Positions 12,796-24,100 of a stretch of DNA of 64,000 nucleotides are shown here, piece after piece. This DNA comes from Carnegiea gigantea. Taxonomy: Eukaryota > Streptophyta > Magnoliopsida > Caryophyllales > Cactaceae. The DNA lies in assembly GCA_029747015.1 (NCBI GenBank), contig JAKOGI010000079.1, positions 1,245,001 through 1,309,000 on the forward strand. Direction: 5' to 3'. Made by a program: the position numbers and the translations under genes. The notes under the pieces were generated by a model. The model worked only from the letters and a program-made list of their open reading frames with translations. It ran no database searches and was not told the origin of the DNA. Positions within the stretch are counted from its first letter, which is position 1, and each line of letters opens with the position of its first letter.

Positions 12796-13165
12796 AGCAC
12801 AGAATAATCAATCACCAGCAGATTGCTTGATCGACGAAGAACAATGGAAGTTCCCATAAAAAGATAATTACTTGGAACTTCACGGTGAAAATGGGTCCAT
12901 TCATCTATGTTGGCATCATATATCAGGGATAAAAGGAGGAAAGGTCTGGTGATTCATCAATGGAGAGATGTGCGAGCTAGCCTCCACCCGTCAAAGTTCA
13001 AGCTTTGCGCGCTAATTTTGCATTATAAGGATCAGATCAGTAGTGTGGAGATAAATGTCAGGTCGGAGATAGTTCAGCTGATACAATGACGGTCTGACAT
13101 AAAATGTTGGGGCTTAGATGTGGCTCGATAATTTGTAATCATAGTATGGATGAAATACACATATG

Positions 13166-13185
13166 AATAAAATTTACTGAATAAA
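13166..13185 (+). terminator. Polyadenylation signals of the DUF1685 gene
   Basis: Two AATAAA hexamers (13166-13171 and 13180-13185) lie about 370-390 nt after the stop codon, in TG/AT-rich sequence. They are the best candidates for the 3' end of the transcript. Confidence 0.5.
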
Positions 13186-13719
13186 GTCTCGTTGATTATA
13201 GCTTGTAGCTTATTCATTGCCACAATATTTATGCCTTTGGTGTCTTTTGTATGCTTATCGTACACTGGTTCCGTGCAGTGCTTGAAACCTCAATAGCAGC
13301 TTCCTCCGATTGTTCGAGACCTCTGGAATGCTGAGGTTCCTGCTTAACCTCTGATTTATCTCTGATATACTGCTACGATAACAGCTGATGTTGATCAGCT
13401 TAGCTTATGATTCAAAATCTTTTGAGTTTCCGGCCTTCGTTTTGTTTGTGCTGTTATTTGTTGTTATAGCAGGTGAGCCTGCTTAGCTTATCCAGTCTGA
13501 ACTTTCAGCTTTGATCGACATTGGTTAACATTCATTAGTACTTAGTCATATTTTCTAGTTGTCTCGTCTAATGGACGGCTATCTTGCTTATCGATTGGAC
13601 TATTACTGTGAATCTGTGATTAGCCATTTCCCCCATTCCTTCATCTGATGGTCTTTGGACTACTATTGTGTATTCTCTGACAATATTAGCCTCAGTATGC
13701 ATGAATATCTTATCATACA

Positions 13720-13823
13720 ACAACAACAAGACCTTCCAGTGTGGGCCTTGCTTTCGCGGAGGCTGGGGAGATTCAGATGTAGACAGTCTAATCTGTACCG
13801 ACATCTTTGCTGGTAGAGAGGCT
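13720..13823 (-). mobile_element. RTE-LINE 3' tail with 17-bp target duplication
   Basis: The reverse strand carries the same tail module as the LINE at 5335-6027 (GTAGA..GACTGTCTACATCTGAATCTCC, then a CCCACACTGG-like word) and ends in (TTG)n. It is flanked by GAATATCTTATCATACA at 13703-13719 and GAATATCTAATCATACA at 13824-13840, a 17-bp duplication with one mismatch. A long target duplication and a simple-repeat 3' end are hallmarks of target-primed LINE insertion. Only about 100 bp of the element remains. Confidence 0.8.
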
Positions 13824-13840
13824 GAATATCTAATCATACA

Positions 13841-16157
13841 AAATGGGGGAAAAGAAAACCGTGTAGCATGTTGGATCGTAGACATTTTAGCAAGGGCCCC
13901 TTTTTATGTGCTTGTGTACTAGGAGAAGCTGGCAATACATGCAGCTCCTTCAGTGAGTTGAATGAAGTGGCTGATTTCTTGTTGATTTTGATTTTTGATC
14001 TCTATATCCTGTGACAATAGCAAAGTTTTTTGGTGGATTTGTTTGAGTAGGGTCTATCAATCTGTCCAACGTTCTTCAGAGATCGAATGTCATGAGAGTG
14101 GTTTGCGGCTATGGTTTTTGCCTTTTGGCATAGTGGAGCCCCATCAGTTTTGAAGGTGAACTTTCCCACTTGGGTTCATGATGTGGCAAATACCCTTTGT
14201 GCTTTGCAATCATACTCTCTAATCTGGTCCGATATGCAATGAGCTTATAATCATGGAATTGACTCGATCATCAAATTTTAAATTTTCATTCGGATCCAAA
14301 GGCTTTATCGATTGTGCTAACCGATGTCCAAAATATATATTAAGTTGGCCAACTAGAAAGTCGATTTTTCTACTTATCGTAATTTATCCACCTGAAAAGT
14401 GTCTTGTTTGCTATGGGATTGGGAGGGACCCAAAAGTGCTATTTCATCTTGCTCAACAATAATCTCTGGTCGATACTTGTAGTGCAAATTTGGTGTATTG
14501 GCACAATTTGAACAAATAAATTTTATTTGTTTCAGGGGGATCATGGAAATAAAAGATAAGTTCTAGAAAAGTAAGATAAATTGTCGTTCATTTTTTTTTA
14601 ATTTAATCAAAAATATTTACTGCTGATCGCAGTGATTTGTTGGAAAGGCCTGACCAAGAATCTTCAAATCTATACCCCCAGGACACTAATGTGTACGAGT
14701 GGGGCGCCTTTGCTGACTCTTGCATGCTTAGCGTGCAAGCTTGTGACCCTTCCCGTTAGAGCGGACCCAAGATAAGCCAACCAGTTGTCGTTCGGAATAT
14801 TTTGTTGATTTGATTGGCAAAATGACGTTAATTTTGTAGTACGTGGTGTAGGTTGGCCATAGATTTGCCAGATTGTCTAGCTTAACTTGTGCTGGAATAT
14901 GCTCATTAAGGCACATCATTTTCTTCTAATAACTTCAAATTAAATCTCAATCTCAATCCTTTGGTTGTCAACTACGCATAGGAATTTAGGATACATCATT
15001 TCATATCTGGATGATCCAACTGTTTATTCGTTTGTCAATTAGCCCATTTCATCAATAATAAGCAGTTCAAGTAGTGGAATCAGAAACTGATGTTTTTTCG
15101 GGGGGTCATTGAGCCTCTATTTTAAAATGAATCGAGTTATTATTGACTTATAGAGAATAGAGCTCCCTCAATATATACTTTTTTGTATTCAGAAAACTCG
15201 AATACAAGATCCTGGTCAAGGAGAACAATCGTTAAACCACTTGAACTAACCAATGTTATTGATGTGTGTTGATACATCAACGCATTAAGCACTAATCAAG
15301 CAAGAGGTATAGAAGTCAATATCATTTCTGAACCTTGATTCTATGTACAGTCAGCAACAACAGTGTCACTTGATTATTAAGTGCTAATAAATCTCATTGA
15401 ATCTGATCCTCAAGATTGTGTGGTACCCAACTTGCCTCTATGGAAGCTTGTTACTTGTTGCCTCTCCTAAGGCTTGTCTTTAACGCTACTTTTGTGATTT
15501 AAAAAAAGAAAAAAAGGATACTAGTCTACAACGTATGTATCCGAACACTTACATTATAAACTTGTGTCTATATACATATTGATATAGCACGGTTTAGATC
15601 ACCGAAGCTTTTTTTTTTTGGGGGGGGGGATGCGATGAAAATAAGGGGTTAGTGTCTGGCAAAAAGAATTAATATATATGATAAGTTCGGTTCATAGATG
15701 CGTAACTGCTTAATAAATTGCAGCATCTATCATATCCTCTCTCCCCGCGCAAAAAAAAAAAAAAAAAAAAAAAAATCCGCATTTGGTGGCCAAGTTTTAA
15801 CTACGGTGAGTGTGAAACGAATTTGATAAATTGAACAGATGTAAGCTAGTTGTGAAGGATACCAAAATTCATAGCATATTGTCCTGTACTTACGACAATT
15901 CATTTTCTAGGATTATACCCAAGTAGCTAGTGATTGAAAAAAAGTATTATTATTGTAAAAAAAAAAGTTTAAATTATCTACTTATTTTGGATAATCTAAG
16001 ATTTTAACGTTTAATTGCAAATGTCAAAAGAAATCAAGGATTTCAACATCTCTAGGTACCTCCATTTTTCATAGTCGACAAGGGGTCTTTCTCGATTGAT
16101 ATGCAAATTCTAGCATGTAGTTAAATTTAATGCATCGTTGATGTAAGCTATTACAAG
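13841..16157. other. Intergenic, no gene seen
   Basis: No reading frame with splice support or protein resemblance was found. It holds a T11G10 tract near 15609-15629 and a poly(A) tract near 15751-15775. Confidence 0.35.
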
Positions 16158-16405
16158 TAGAGCTGAAAAAGTCTCACCCAATACAATAGTACGATCTAAT
16201 CCAGACCTAAAGTTATACATTGAGAGAAGACTGAACTCGACACGAACCGAACCGACTTTAATTCGAAGTCGATACGATTTGACCGTTTAGCTTGAAAATA
16301 TGTTATTTTTCAATTTTAAATGAATCCAAGCTATTTACAAGACTGACATAAAGCCGACGGGTTTGTTAAAAGAGTCAACATGAACTGACACGTCACCCAA
16401 CTCTA
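16158..16405. mobile_element. hAT-like MITE with 8-bp target duplication
   Basis: The element is 248 bp. The ends read TAGAGCTGAAAAAG (left) and, reverse-complemented, TAGAGTTGGGTGACG (right). It is flanked by ATTACAAG (16150-16157) and ATTACAAA (16406-16413), an 8-bp duplication with one mismatch, the size made by hAT transposases. There is no coding capacity. A related sequence lies at about 8310-8530. Confidence 0.7.
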
Positions 16406-16560
16406 ATTACAAAGAACACATGCAATTATGTTAGTAACTGAAGCTAGGTCCACGTTAAGTAATTCAACCGTGTACTTGGGTAGGGAAGGGGTAAAGATAA
16501 GTCCACGCAATTAATCAAATTAAATAGCGTAAGCAAGGCCCTGGAGCATTAAGTATAGGA

Positions 16561-17151
16561 TAGAGTTGAAAAAAGTTAACCCGACACGATTATCGATCCG
16601 AAACCGGCACGAAGTTAAGTGGGTTTGGGTATAAATTGTGGACCTGTTTAATTAAATGAGTTGACATGTTCAACCCGTTTAATTAAATGGGTTAGGTTCA
16701 GGTCGAGATTCTCGACACGAAAAAATATCTATTTAACCGGTTCAATTAAATGAGTTAAATAAGTCAATTCATTTTTTCATTTTTTTATTTCTCAATTTCA
16801 TTTTTATTAGATAATTAAGAATATAAAAATTTTTAGAAATTGTGAATTATGATGAATCAGGAGAATTTCAAAGAGTAATTATTTAATATGATATGTAAAC
16901 CTAATTTTTAATACTGTAATTACATATTAGTTGAAAATATTAAATGCGTAAACAATTGATTAAGTGACTGAACTTGACCTGTTTATCTTAAACGGGTTAA
17001 GCCGGTCAACCCGTTTAAAAATTAAATGGATACAGGTCAAGATTTTTCAACCCGTTTAATAAACGGGTTAGATTCAGCTCGGGGAATTTTTAACCCATTT
17101 AAGTTCGACACAACACGAACCTGACTCGACACGACCTATTGTCGAGCTATA
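16561..17151. mobile_element. hAT-like non-autonomous element with perfect 8-bp target duplication
   Basis: The element is 591 bp, flanked on both sides by GTATAGGA (16553-16560 and 17152-17159). The ends are TAGAGTTGAAAA and, reverse-complemented, TATAGCTCGACAATAGG. Both end regions are packed with AACGGGTTAA / TTAACCCGTTTAA and CGACACGA words, so they can pair with one another. The centre is AT-rich. There is no ORF. A long inverted copy starts at 63623. This copy lies about 1.0 kb upstream of the isoleucyl-tRNA synthetase start codon. Confidence 0.8.
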
Positions 17152-17159
17152 GTATAGGA

Positions 17160-17915
17160 TAGGACAAGGGTTTTAAATTCCATGTGCCAAAACAACTGTT
17201 TTCAAAGAGACGTCCTTTTATTTATGTACATGTGTGAGAATATGAGTTGGACATATCTCAGTCGCGGCCTTGTTTATTGACACGCTACATAATCATAAAA
17301 ATTTAGGCATAGGAGAAACTAATATGTCATTTATAATGTGGTTGAGGAGTTATAGTATAATACAGTATAATATAATCAGTTGCATTACGGCCTGTGGAAC
17401 ATTGATGTAACTTGTAACCCCCAGATGAAGGGATGCAGGACAGAATTTGTATTACCATATCAAACACAACATTCACGTTATTTATAACCCCTAGAGATGA
17501 GTTATTGGCAAGTGGATTGTTACTAACGTCAAAAGATATTAAAAGTTACATCTAAACTGTCATCTCATTATAAGAGTATCTTTTTTAGGTCAGACAACCG
17601 AGTGATAAATGTATTAAGGCAAGACACTTCTCCCGCCTCAAGCTTAATTAATATGTCATAGGTTTTAAGATGACCAATTCTTCGAAAGTTATAATTAATT
17701 ATCAATTGTGAAACATCAGTATCGGTCGATTATACCGACGAGCACAAATGACATATTAATTGGATCAAGGTTATTACCAGGGACATATCATATATGTAAT
17801 TTTGTGATTTTGAAAAATTATGAATACAAATGTAATTTTACACAATTTGTGAGATAACTTCATTTCAGTATTTAGTCATACAAATTTAGATTGCTAAATC
17901 TTTGAGCCCCTTAAT
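17160..17915. other. Intergenic sequence upstream of the synthetase gene
   Basis: It is AT-rich with no gene seen. The proximal promoter of the isoleucyl-tRNA synthetase is expected to lie at its right end. Confidence 0.4.
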
Positions 17916-17988
17916 TGGGCTCAATTTGGATCGTTTTAATTTGTTTGTCCAACAGGCCCAATAAAATTAACAGCCCTCATGAGGCCCA
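17916..17988 (+). promoter_or_regulatory. Cluster of site II-like boxes upstream of the synthetase
   Basis: Three TGGGCY/RGCCCA-type words occur at 17916-17921 (TGGGCT), 17955-17960 (GGCCCA) and 17983-17988 (GGCCCA). In plants such boxes are bound by TCP-class factors and are enriched in promoters of translation-related genes. Their position about 200-270 bp before the start codon fits that role. A pyrimidine-rich CT leader follows at about 18100-18165. No convincing TATA box is visible, which also fits a housekeeping promoter. The role is inferred from motif and position. Confidence 0.5.
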
Positions 17989-18180
17989 TAAATCTGCTCA
18001 AACGGATCCGAAGTCCGTTGACCCGACCCACGCTCTTACACCCCGATAATTGCCCGATTCCCGTTTCTCATTACTTCCTGCGTTTAGTACTTCGCCGGCT
18101 ATCCCTACCCAAAAGCCTCCTCTCTCTCCTCCCCATTTTCCAAAGCCCTTCTCTCTCTTCTCTCTTTGCAAGTAGCAGCC

Positions 18181-21100
18181 ATGGAAGACGTATGCGAAGG
18201 TAAGGACTTCTCCTTCCCAAAAGAAGAGGAAAAAATCCTTGAACTATGGGACCAGATCAAAGCCTTCGAAACCCAGCTCAAAAAAACCGAGAATCAACCC
18301 GAATATGTCTTCTACGACGGCCCACCTTTCGCAACTGGTCTTCCTCACTACGGCCACATCTTAGCGGGTACAATCAAGGACATCGTGACCCGGTACCAAT
18401 CCTTGACGGGTCACCATGTGACCAGGCGATTCGGGTGGGATTGTCATGGGGTCCCAGTTGAGCACGAGATTGATACCAAACTGGGGATTAAGTCGAGGTC
18501 CGATGTGTTTGAGATGGGTATTGGGAAGTACAATGAGGAGTGCAGAGGGATTGTTACGAGGTATGTAAAGGAATGGGAGCAGGTTGTGAGGAGAACTGGG
18601 AGGTGGATTGATTTTGAAAATGGGTATAAAACTATGGACTTGAAGTTCATGGAGTCTGTTTGGTGGGTCTTCGCGGAATTGCATAAGAAGGACCTTGTTT
18701 ATCGTGGGTTTAAGGTTTGTGCTCTAATTCTAATTGTTGTTGCTCATTTGTTTTGCTGGTTGTTTATTGTTTGTTTTTGAATTTGGGGTTTTGGGTTTGG
18801 GGATTTTAGTGTGTGAATTTGAGTTTGGTTATGTGGGTGTTGCTCAATTTGCTTCGTTATGGGTGGGCATTTAAGTGAAGAGATCAAGGATTGTGTTTAG
18901 AGAGCTTTAAATTTAACTTCTTTTATTGGTTGCGCTCTTTGTTAAATGCTTTTAGTTTTGGGCAATTAAGTCTGTGCTCCAGGACGTACTTTGCACATCC
19001 TGTTTAGGCTTAGTCCGATATGGTATTTGACTATTTGGGTGTTGAATTTTGAGCAGGTTGTTTTTAGTGTTGACAAATGCAATGTAATATACAAAGAGTG
19101 AAATAAAATATATCCAAATGTGGATAGATAAATAGATTTCAGCGCCAAGCAAATAAATTGCCATGACTTGACTATTAAATTGACCATCTTTCTTGGCCTC
19201 GTTGATTATGGGACCTCAATGTACTCATCAATAATAATAATTCATTCATTGGTTCGTTCTGCAGCATTTGGTAATCTGTGCTTGAGTTGTTTTGGTTACA
19301 TTTATTGAATGCTATTTTTTTCACGTAACCCTTGCCAAAAAATAAAAATATAAAAATTGTCGCTATCTTTGAAGAGTCATTGAGACTTGGGAAAGGTTTG
19401 GCTTAGCAATCCTATTCGCATAATATATCTGAATATACATGTAAAAAAACAATTGGAACAAAAAAGATAGGTTGTTCTATTTTTTCATCTTCGTGGTTTA
19501 ACGTGTCCGGTTCTGGGAATTGTTGGTGAGACTGTGATTGTTTCTTTAATGGGATGGAGTGAGATAGGTGAGCTGGCTAATCCATTGGAAGCATCTTCTA
19601 GTGACTGGTCAATGATGTTTTCTCAAGTTTTACTCTTTTTTTGTATAATTAAGAATTATTCCCCTTTGTTGTTTTAGCCAATATGTTTTTTCACTGTTTA
19701 AAGCATCTTAGAAGGAGAGAAGATGCCTCTCCAACGAATCAAAAGATAATATCATAAAGACTCTTTTTTTCTGGGACAGTGCAAACGTTTGCGAATCTTC
19801 GTTCAATGCCATTGTTTTTGTGGATAGGTTCTATCTTGGATGAACATAAACCTTTTGTAGGATGCTTGCTTGCATCCATACTTCTGCTCATATTCTATTA
19901 ATATATTCTACTCTTTTTTTCTTATCAATTTTTTTTTAATTGTTTGATTCCATTTTGTTTTGTTCTTTTGCAGGTTATGCCATATAGCACTGGACTAAAG
20001 ACCCCTCTGTCAAACTTTGAGGCCAATTTGAACTATAAGGTTTTGTGTAGAAACATCACTTACTAATCTTCTATAGTTGTCAAACTGCCAAAGTTCTCGA
20101 GTTAATTCTGATGCCTGTGCGTCTAATGCAGGAGGTACCTGACCCGGAAATCATGGTGACTTTTCCCATTGTTGGCGACCCAGATAATGCATCGCTAGTT
20201 GCGTGGACAACAACTCCGTGGACCCTTCCTAGTAATCTTGCATTGTGTGTCAATGCTAATTTTACCTATTTAAAGGTGTGTCTCTACTTTTGCTTGACTA
20301 TTATGTTTAAATATGAAATGGGTTGGCTTTGGTTTCATGCATGTGAAGACTATGATTAGGAAAAACAAAAAAGTGTAGACTCATTTGCTGATTTAACTTG
20401 TTTTACCTTTTCTGTAACTCATGTTCGGTCTACCAAATATTTTTGGTAAATGATGAAACGTTGTGTATAATTGGTTGCAACTTCAAGGCATTTAATTCTG
20501 AAATATGCATTTGTCAGATTATTTGATTCACCTTGAAAAGGGTTGACAGAATTGTTGTAACAGCAGATGTAGAGGATGTCCATGGATTCGGTCTATGAAT
20601 AAATGCATTATGAAAGATCGTCAGGTGCATAACCATCAGAGCTGGAAAGCCTGGAATTAGTCGTCAAATAATGGGCTCAGTGTTCATGATATCATCAATG
20701 CCGCCTTGTCTGGTTTGAATGCTGTGTACTAGTGAAGGAACCGGCCTGAAGGGAACTGCAATATTTTATCTGCAATGTTTCTTTTTGGGGTTTGATACTC
20801 TGGGAGAACTGAATCAGCTGGGTGAATTAATGAATTGATGTGAACCAGAAAGAAAAGTCTTATAATATCCCCCCCCCCCCGGCGGGCACTAGAAGAAGGG
20901 AATAATCTTCTAATTTCTCTATTTCCACTTAAATACAAGATACATTTGATCGTGACAGACAAGTGAATTGTGTAATGGATCAGGAACTAGTTTTACTGTG
21001 TGAACAGCACTTTTTAGTTTCTAGGTTTAGTGACCGATTTTATTGTAAGATTGGTAATTCTTTGACAACTAAGACTCCGCGATTTAGTTGTAGCTGAACA

Positions 21101-24100
21101 ATAATGTAACAAAGTTGTGTTGAGATCAAGTCATCTCAAGTGGCTATGTCTGAGATGCTATCTGACAGTTGAATTGGGTTAGATTTTATCTATTTTCTGC
21201 CTCTTGTGGCGGTGTTATGCAACTTTTGAATTAATATTAATTGTAGATGTAGCTGTCCTTGACAAGGGGGAAAAAAGTGGTATAGGTCCCCCTCTCCCAA
21301 CCTATGCTATTAGCATTTAGTTTCTTATAGTTCTGTTAGGAAGATTGGCAGAAAAAAGACAATATAGGTTGGTATTTCACGTTGTTCTCATCGAGTATGA
21401 TTATAATTTTATTTATCTATTCCTTGAGAATATAATTTTGGTATACACAGGTAAGAAGCAAATCGAACGGTGCAGTTTATGTGATTGCAGAGTCCCGTAT
21501 ATCACAGCTTCCAAAAGAGAAAGTTAAAACGGAAAACATACCAAATGGATCAGTTAGTGACGTTAAGAACACCAAATCTAAGAATAAGGGGTCCTCATCT
21601 GAGAAAACTTCCATGGAGGATAGTTCGTATGAGGTGCTTGAGAAGATACAAGGTTCATCATTGGTAGGACTAAAGTAAGTATTGCCTCTTGTATTTTGTA
21701 TGATTTGAGTTCTCTAAAAATTCTTTCCATGGGACAAATTCAATTTTATAAATCACATTTTATATGAATGCTTGCTCCATGTTGATGACCTTTGTGCTAT
21801 GGCCTTGTTGCATAAGGCCTGTGCCCAACATGAGTTTGGTAGACTTCTTTGGTTTCAATTGTTGATTTGCGCCTTTTATCCATCATCTCGTTCCATTAAA
21901 AAGTTGCTCATATTGGTTCCAATTGTCAATTCAAATCCTTGCCTTCTCTTCTTTATGCATCTCTCATGTGTTTTTGTATGTGTTCCCCACCGCCTTGTGA
22001 TCATAGTTATGAATCTATTTTTGGGGTAATGAGCGGAGATAGAAGAAAGGCTAGTGATGTCAAAGGTGATGATACCCAGTTAGACTTTTTTGTATTTGCA
22101 TTTACTCTTAGGACACTAGGTGTGCATTGCACATTAATTGGGGGGGGGGGGTTGAGGTACTTGTCGGAATTTTGTTTCTGAAAAGGGACAGTGGAATCTA
22201 AGACCACACCAGACAAGGAAAACGAGGATTAGATGTTTCGTCAACCACCCTAACTGCTACGCTAATTCTACTGCCGAGCTAAAGGCTGCGCATGGTTATT
22301 TTGGCCGATTGATCTTCCAATATGCGTCTTTCAACAATTCTCGTAAGACGAGTAGTGGGGTTCTGAGCTAAGCCTTGGGAGTAAGATGACAATGTCTCTA
22401 CTCGTACTAGAAAAGCCCTATCGATAGAGAGCTTCAAGTCCCTATTCCATGCCTACTCCCATCCTGAATGTTGTTAGCTAATCTTCTAAGAGTCATTTGG
22501 ACATTCAATGGGATGTGAAGGTGCTTATGAATCCTTCTTTTTAGCTTTGGAGTTATTGTTTTACTGCTGGGATAGTAGTGTCTGCTGTACTTTTCATAGC
22601 TCGAGGAAAAAAGTGAAAATTTTCTGTCCAAGGTAAGCATGAGAACAACGTATTTGAACGATTAATGTCTTCGATTTGCATGAAGTTTGTGAAAGCGCTA
22701 GTGCTAGTATAAATTTTGATTTCTACTTGATAGTAAGAAATGTGCTCATTGTACTTCCAGGTACGTGCCCTTGTTTGACTACTTCAAGGAGTTCTCCGAT
22801 GTGGCTTTTAAAGTTGTTGCAGATGACTATGTGACAGATGATAGTGGAACTGGGGTTGTACATTGTGCTCCGGCTTTTGGAGAAGATGACTATCGTGCGT
22901 GCTTAGAGAATAAAATAATCAAAGTGGTCAGTTAATTACTTCCTTTTCTTTTCTTTTTGCCATTGGGGGGGTTGTTTTCTGGTGAGAATTTCGGCTTTTT
23001 ATATGAATGAGTAAAAAATTTGGTGTGATTCTGATTTTCTTTGCTGGCATGTGCAGGGGCCAGATTTGATTGTTGCTGTTGATGATGATGGGTGCTTCAC
23101 GGAAAAGGTTTCTGACTTCAAAGGTCGCTATGTCAAGGATGCTGACAAGGATATTATTAATGCAGTAAAAGTGAGGATATCTCCTTTTTTCATTTTTTTC
23201 CCTTTACTGAAAACATTAGTGCAACAATGCGATTTTATGTGAAGAGAAATAATCTCTCTTGATGTTCTAACCTTTGGTGATATGCTGAAAACTGGGTTTA
23301 GTTGCTTCAGAGTACAAGTTTCTTACGATGCTGCTTTATTGGCTTTGGTGATTTGCATACATGAAAGTAAAACTTGTTGCATAGACGCGTTTTTCCCTTT
23401 CATTTACACGTCTAATGCGTTTGAGAATGGGAGTGGGTTACAACAGACTATGAGAAAGTTCTAGCCTGCTGCAAAGATGCATAGGGTTTTGGCAAGTCCT
23501 AGCCTGGTGATATTTCTATCATTAGGAGTACTATTTAAATGAAGTTCTCTCAATCTCTTGGTGCCCCCTGAATGACACAGTGACAAATTTTTGCTTGGAT
23601 AAATAATTGAGATTTTGTTTACCGTTGTTACTTTTAGGTCTTTTCTCGGATGAAAGCCTATGACAGTCATATTTCTTTGTTCCTGAAGTGTGCTGTTCTA
23701 GGAGTTTCCAAGAAACTTGTCTCTGGCTTATCCATAGATTTTCATTGTTTCCTCCTTCAGGCCTTTATCTGTCCATAAGAGTTATTACTCACTAGTCTCC
23801 GACTGATACACCAGTTGCACTTGTACTATTCTCTTTGTATCGATGTATGTGATGTCCCCCCGCCTTGCGTATGTCACCTATTTTCATCTGTTTTGTTGGC
23901 TATGGATTCTCATCTCAAAAGGTAATTCCGGTTTGAGTAGACTCAGTTGAACATCTTTTATTGCATTATGCTGTATTGGTAGTGTTTATGTCAACTTCTG
24001 CAGGCAATTCACTAACTTCCATCTGCTCCAAGCCTCTCTATTCCACACCCCCCCCCCCAAAAAAGAAGGAAGGAAAAGGAGAAACAAAAAGAAAATAAAC

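Noticed and set aside
17979..18203. A 74-codon forward frame overlapping the synthetase start
   Set aside because: It lies in promoter and leader sequence, is out of frame with the synthetase, and its Ser/Leu/Pro content reflects the CT-rich leader. If the transcript started upstream of it, it would be an upstream ORF, but the site II boxes suggest otherwise.
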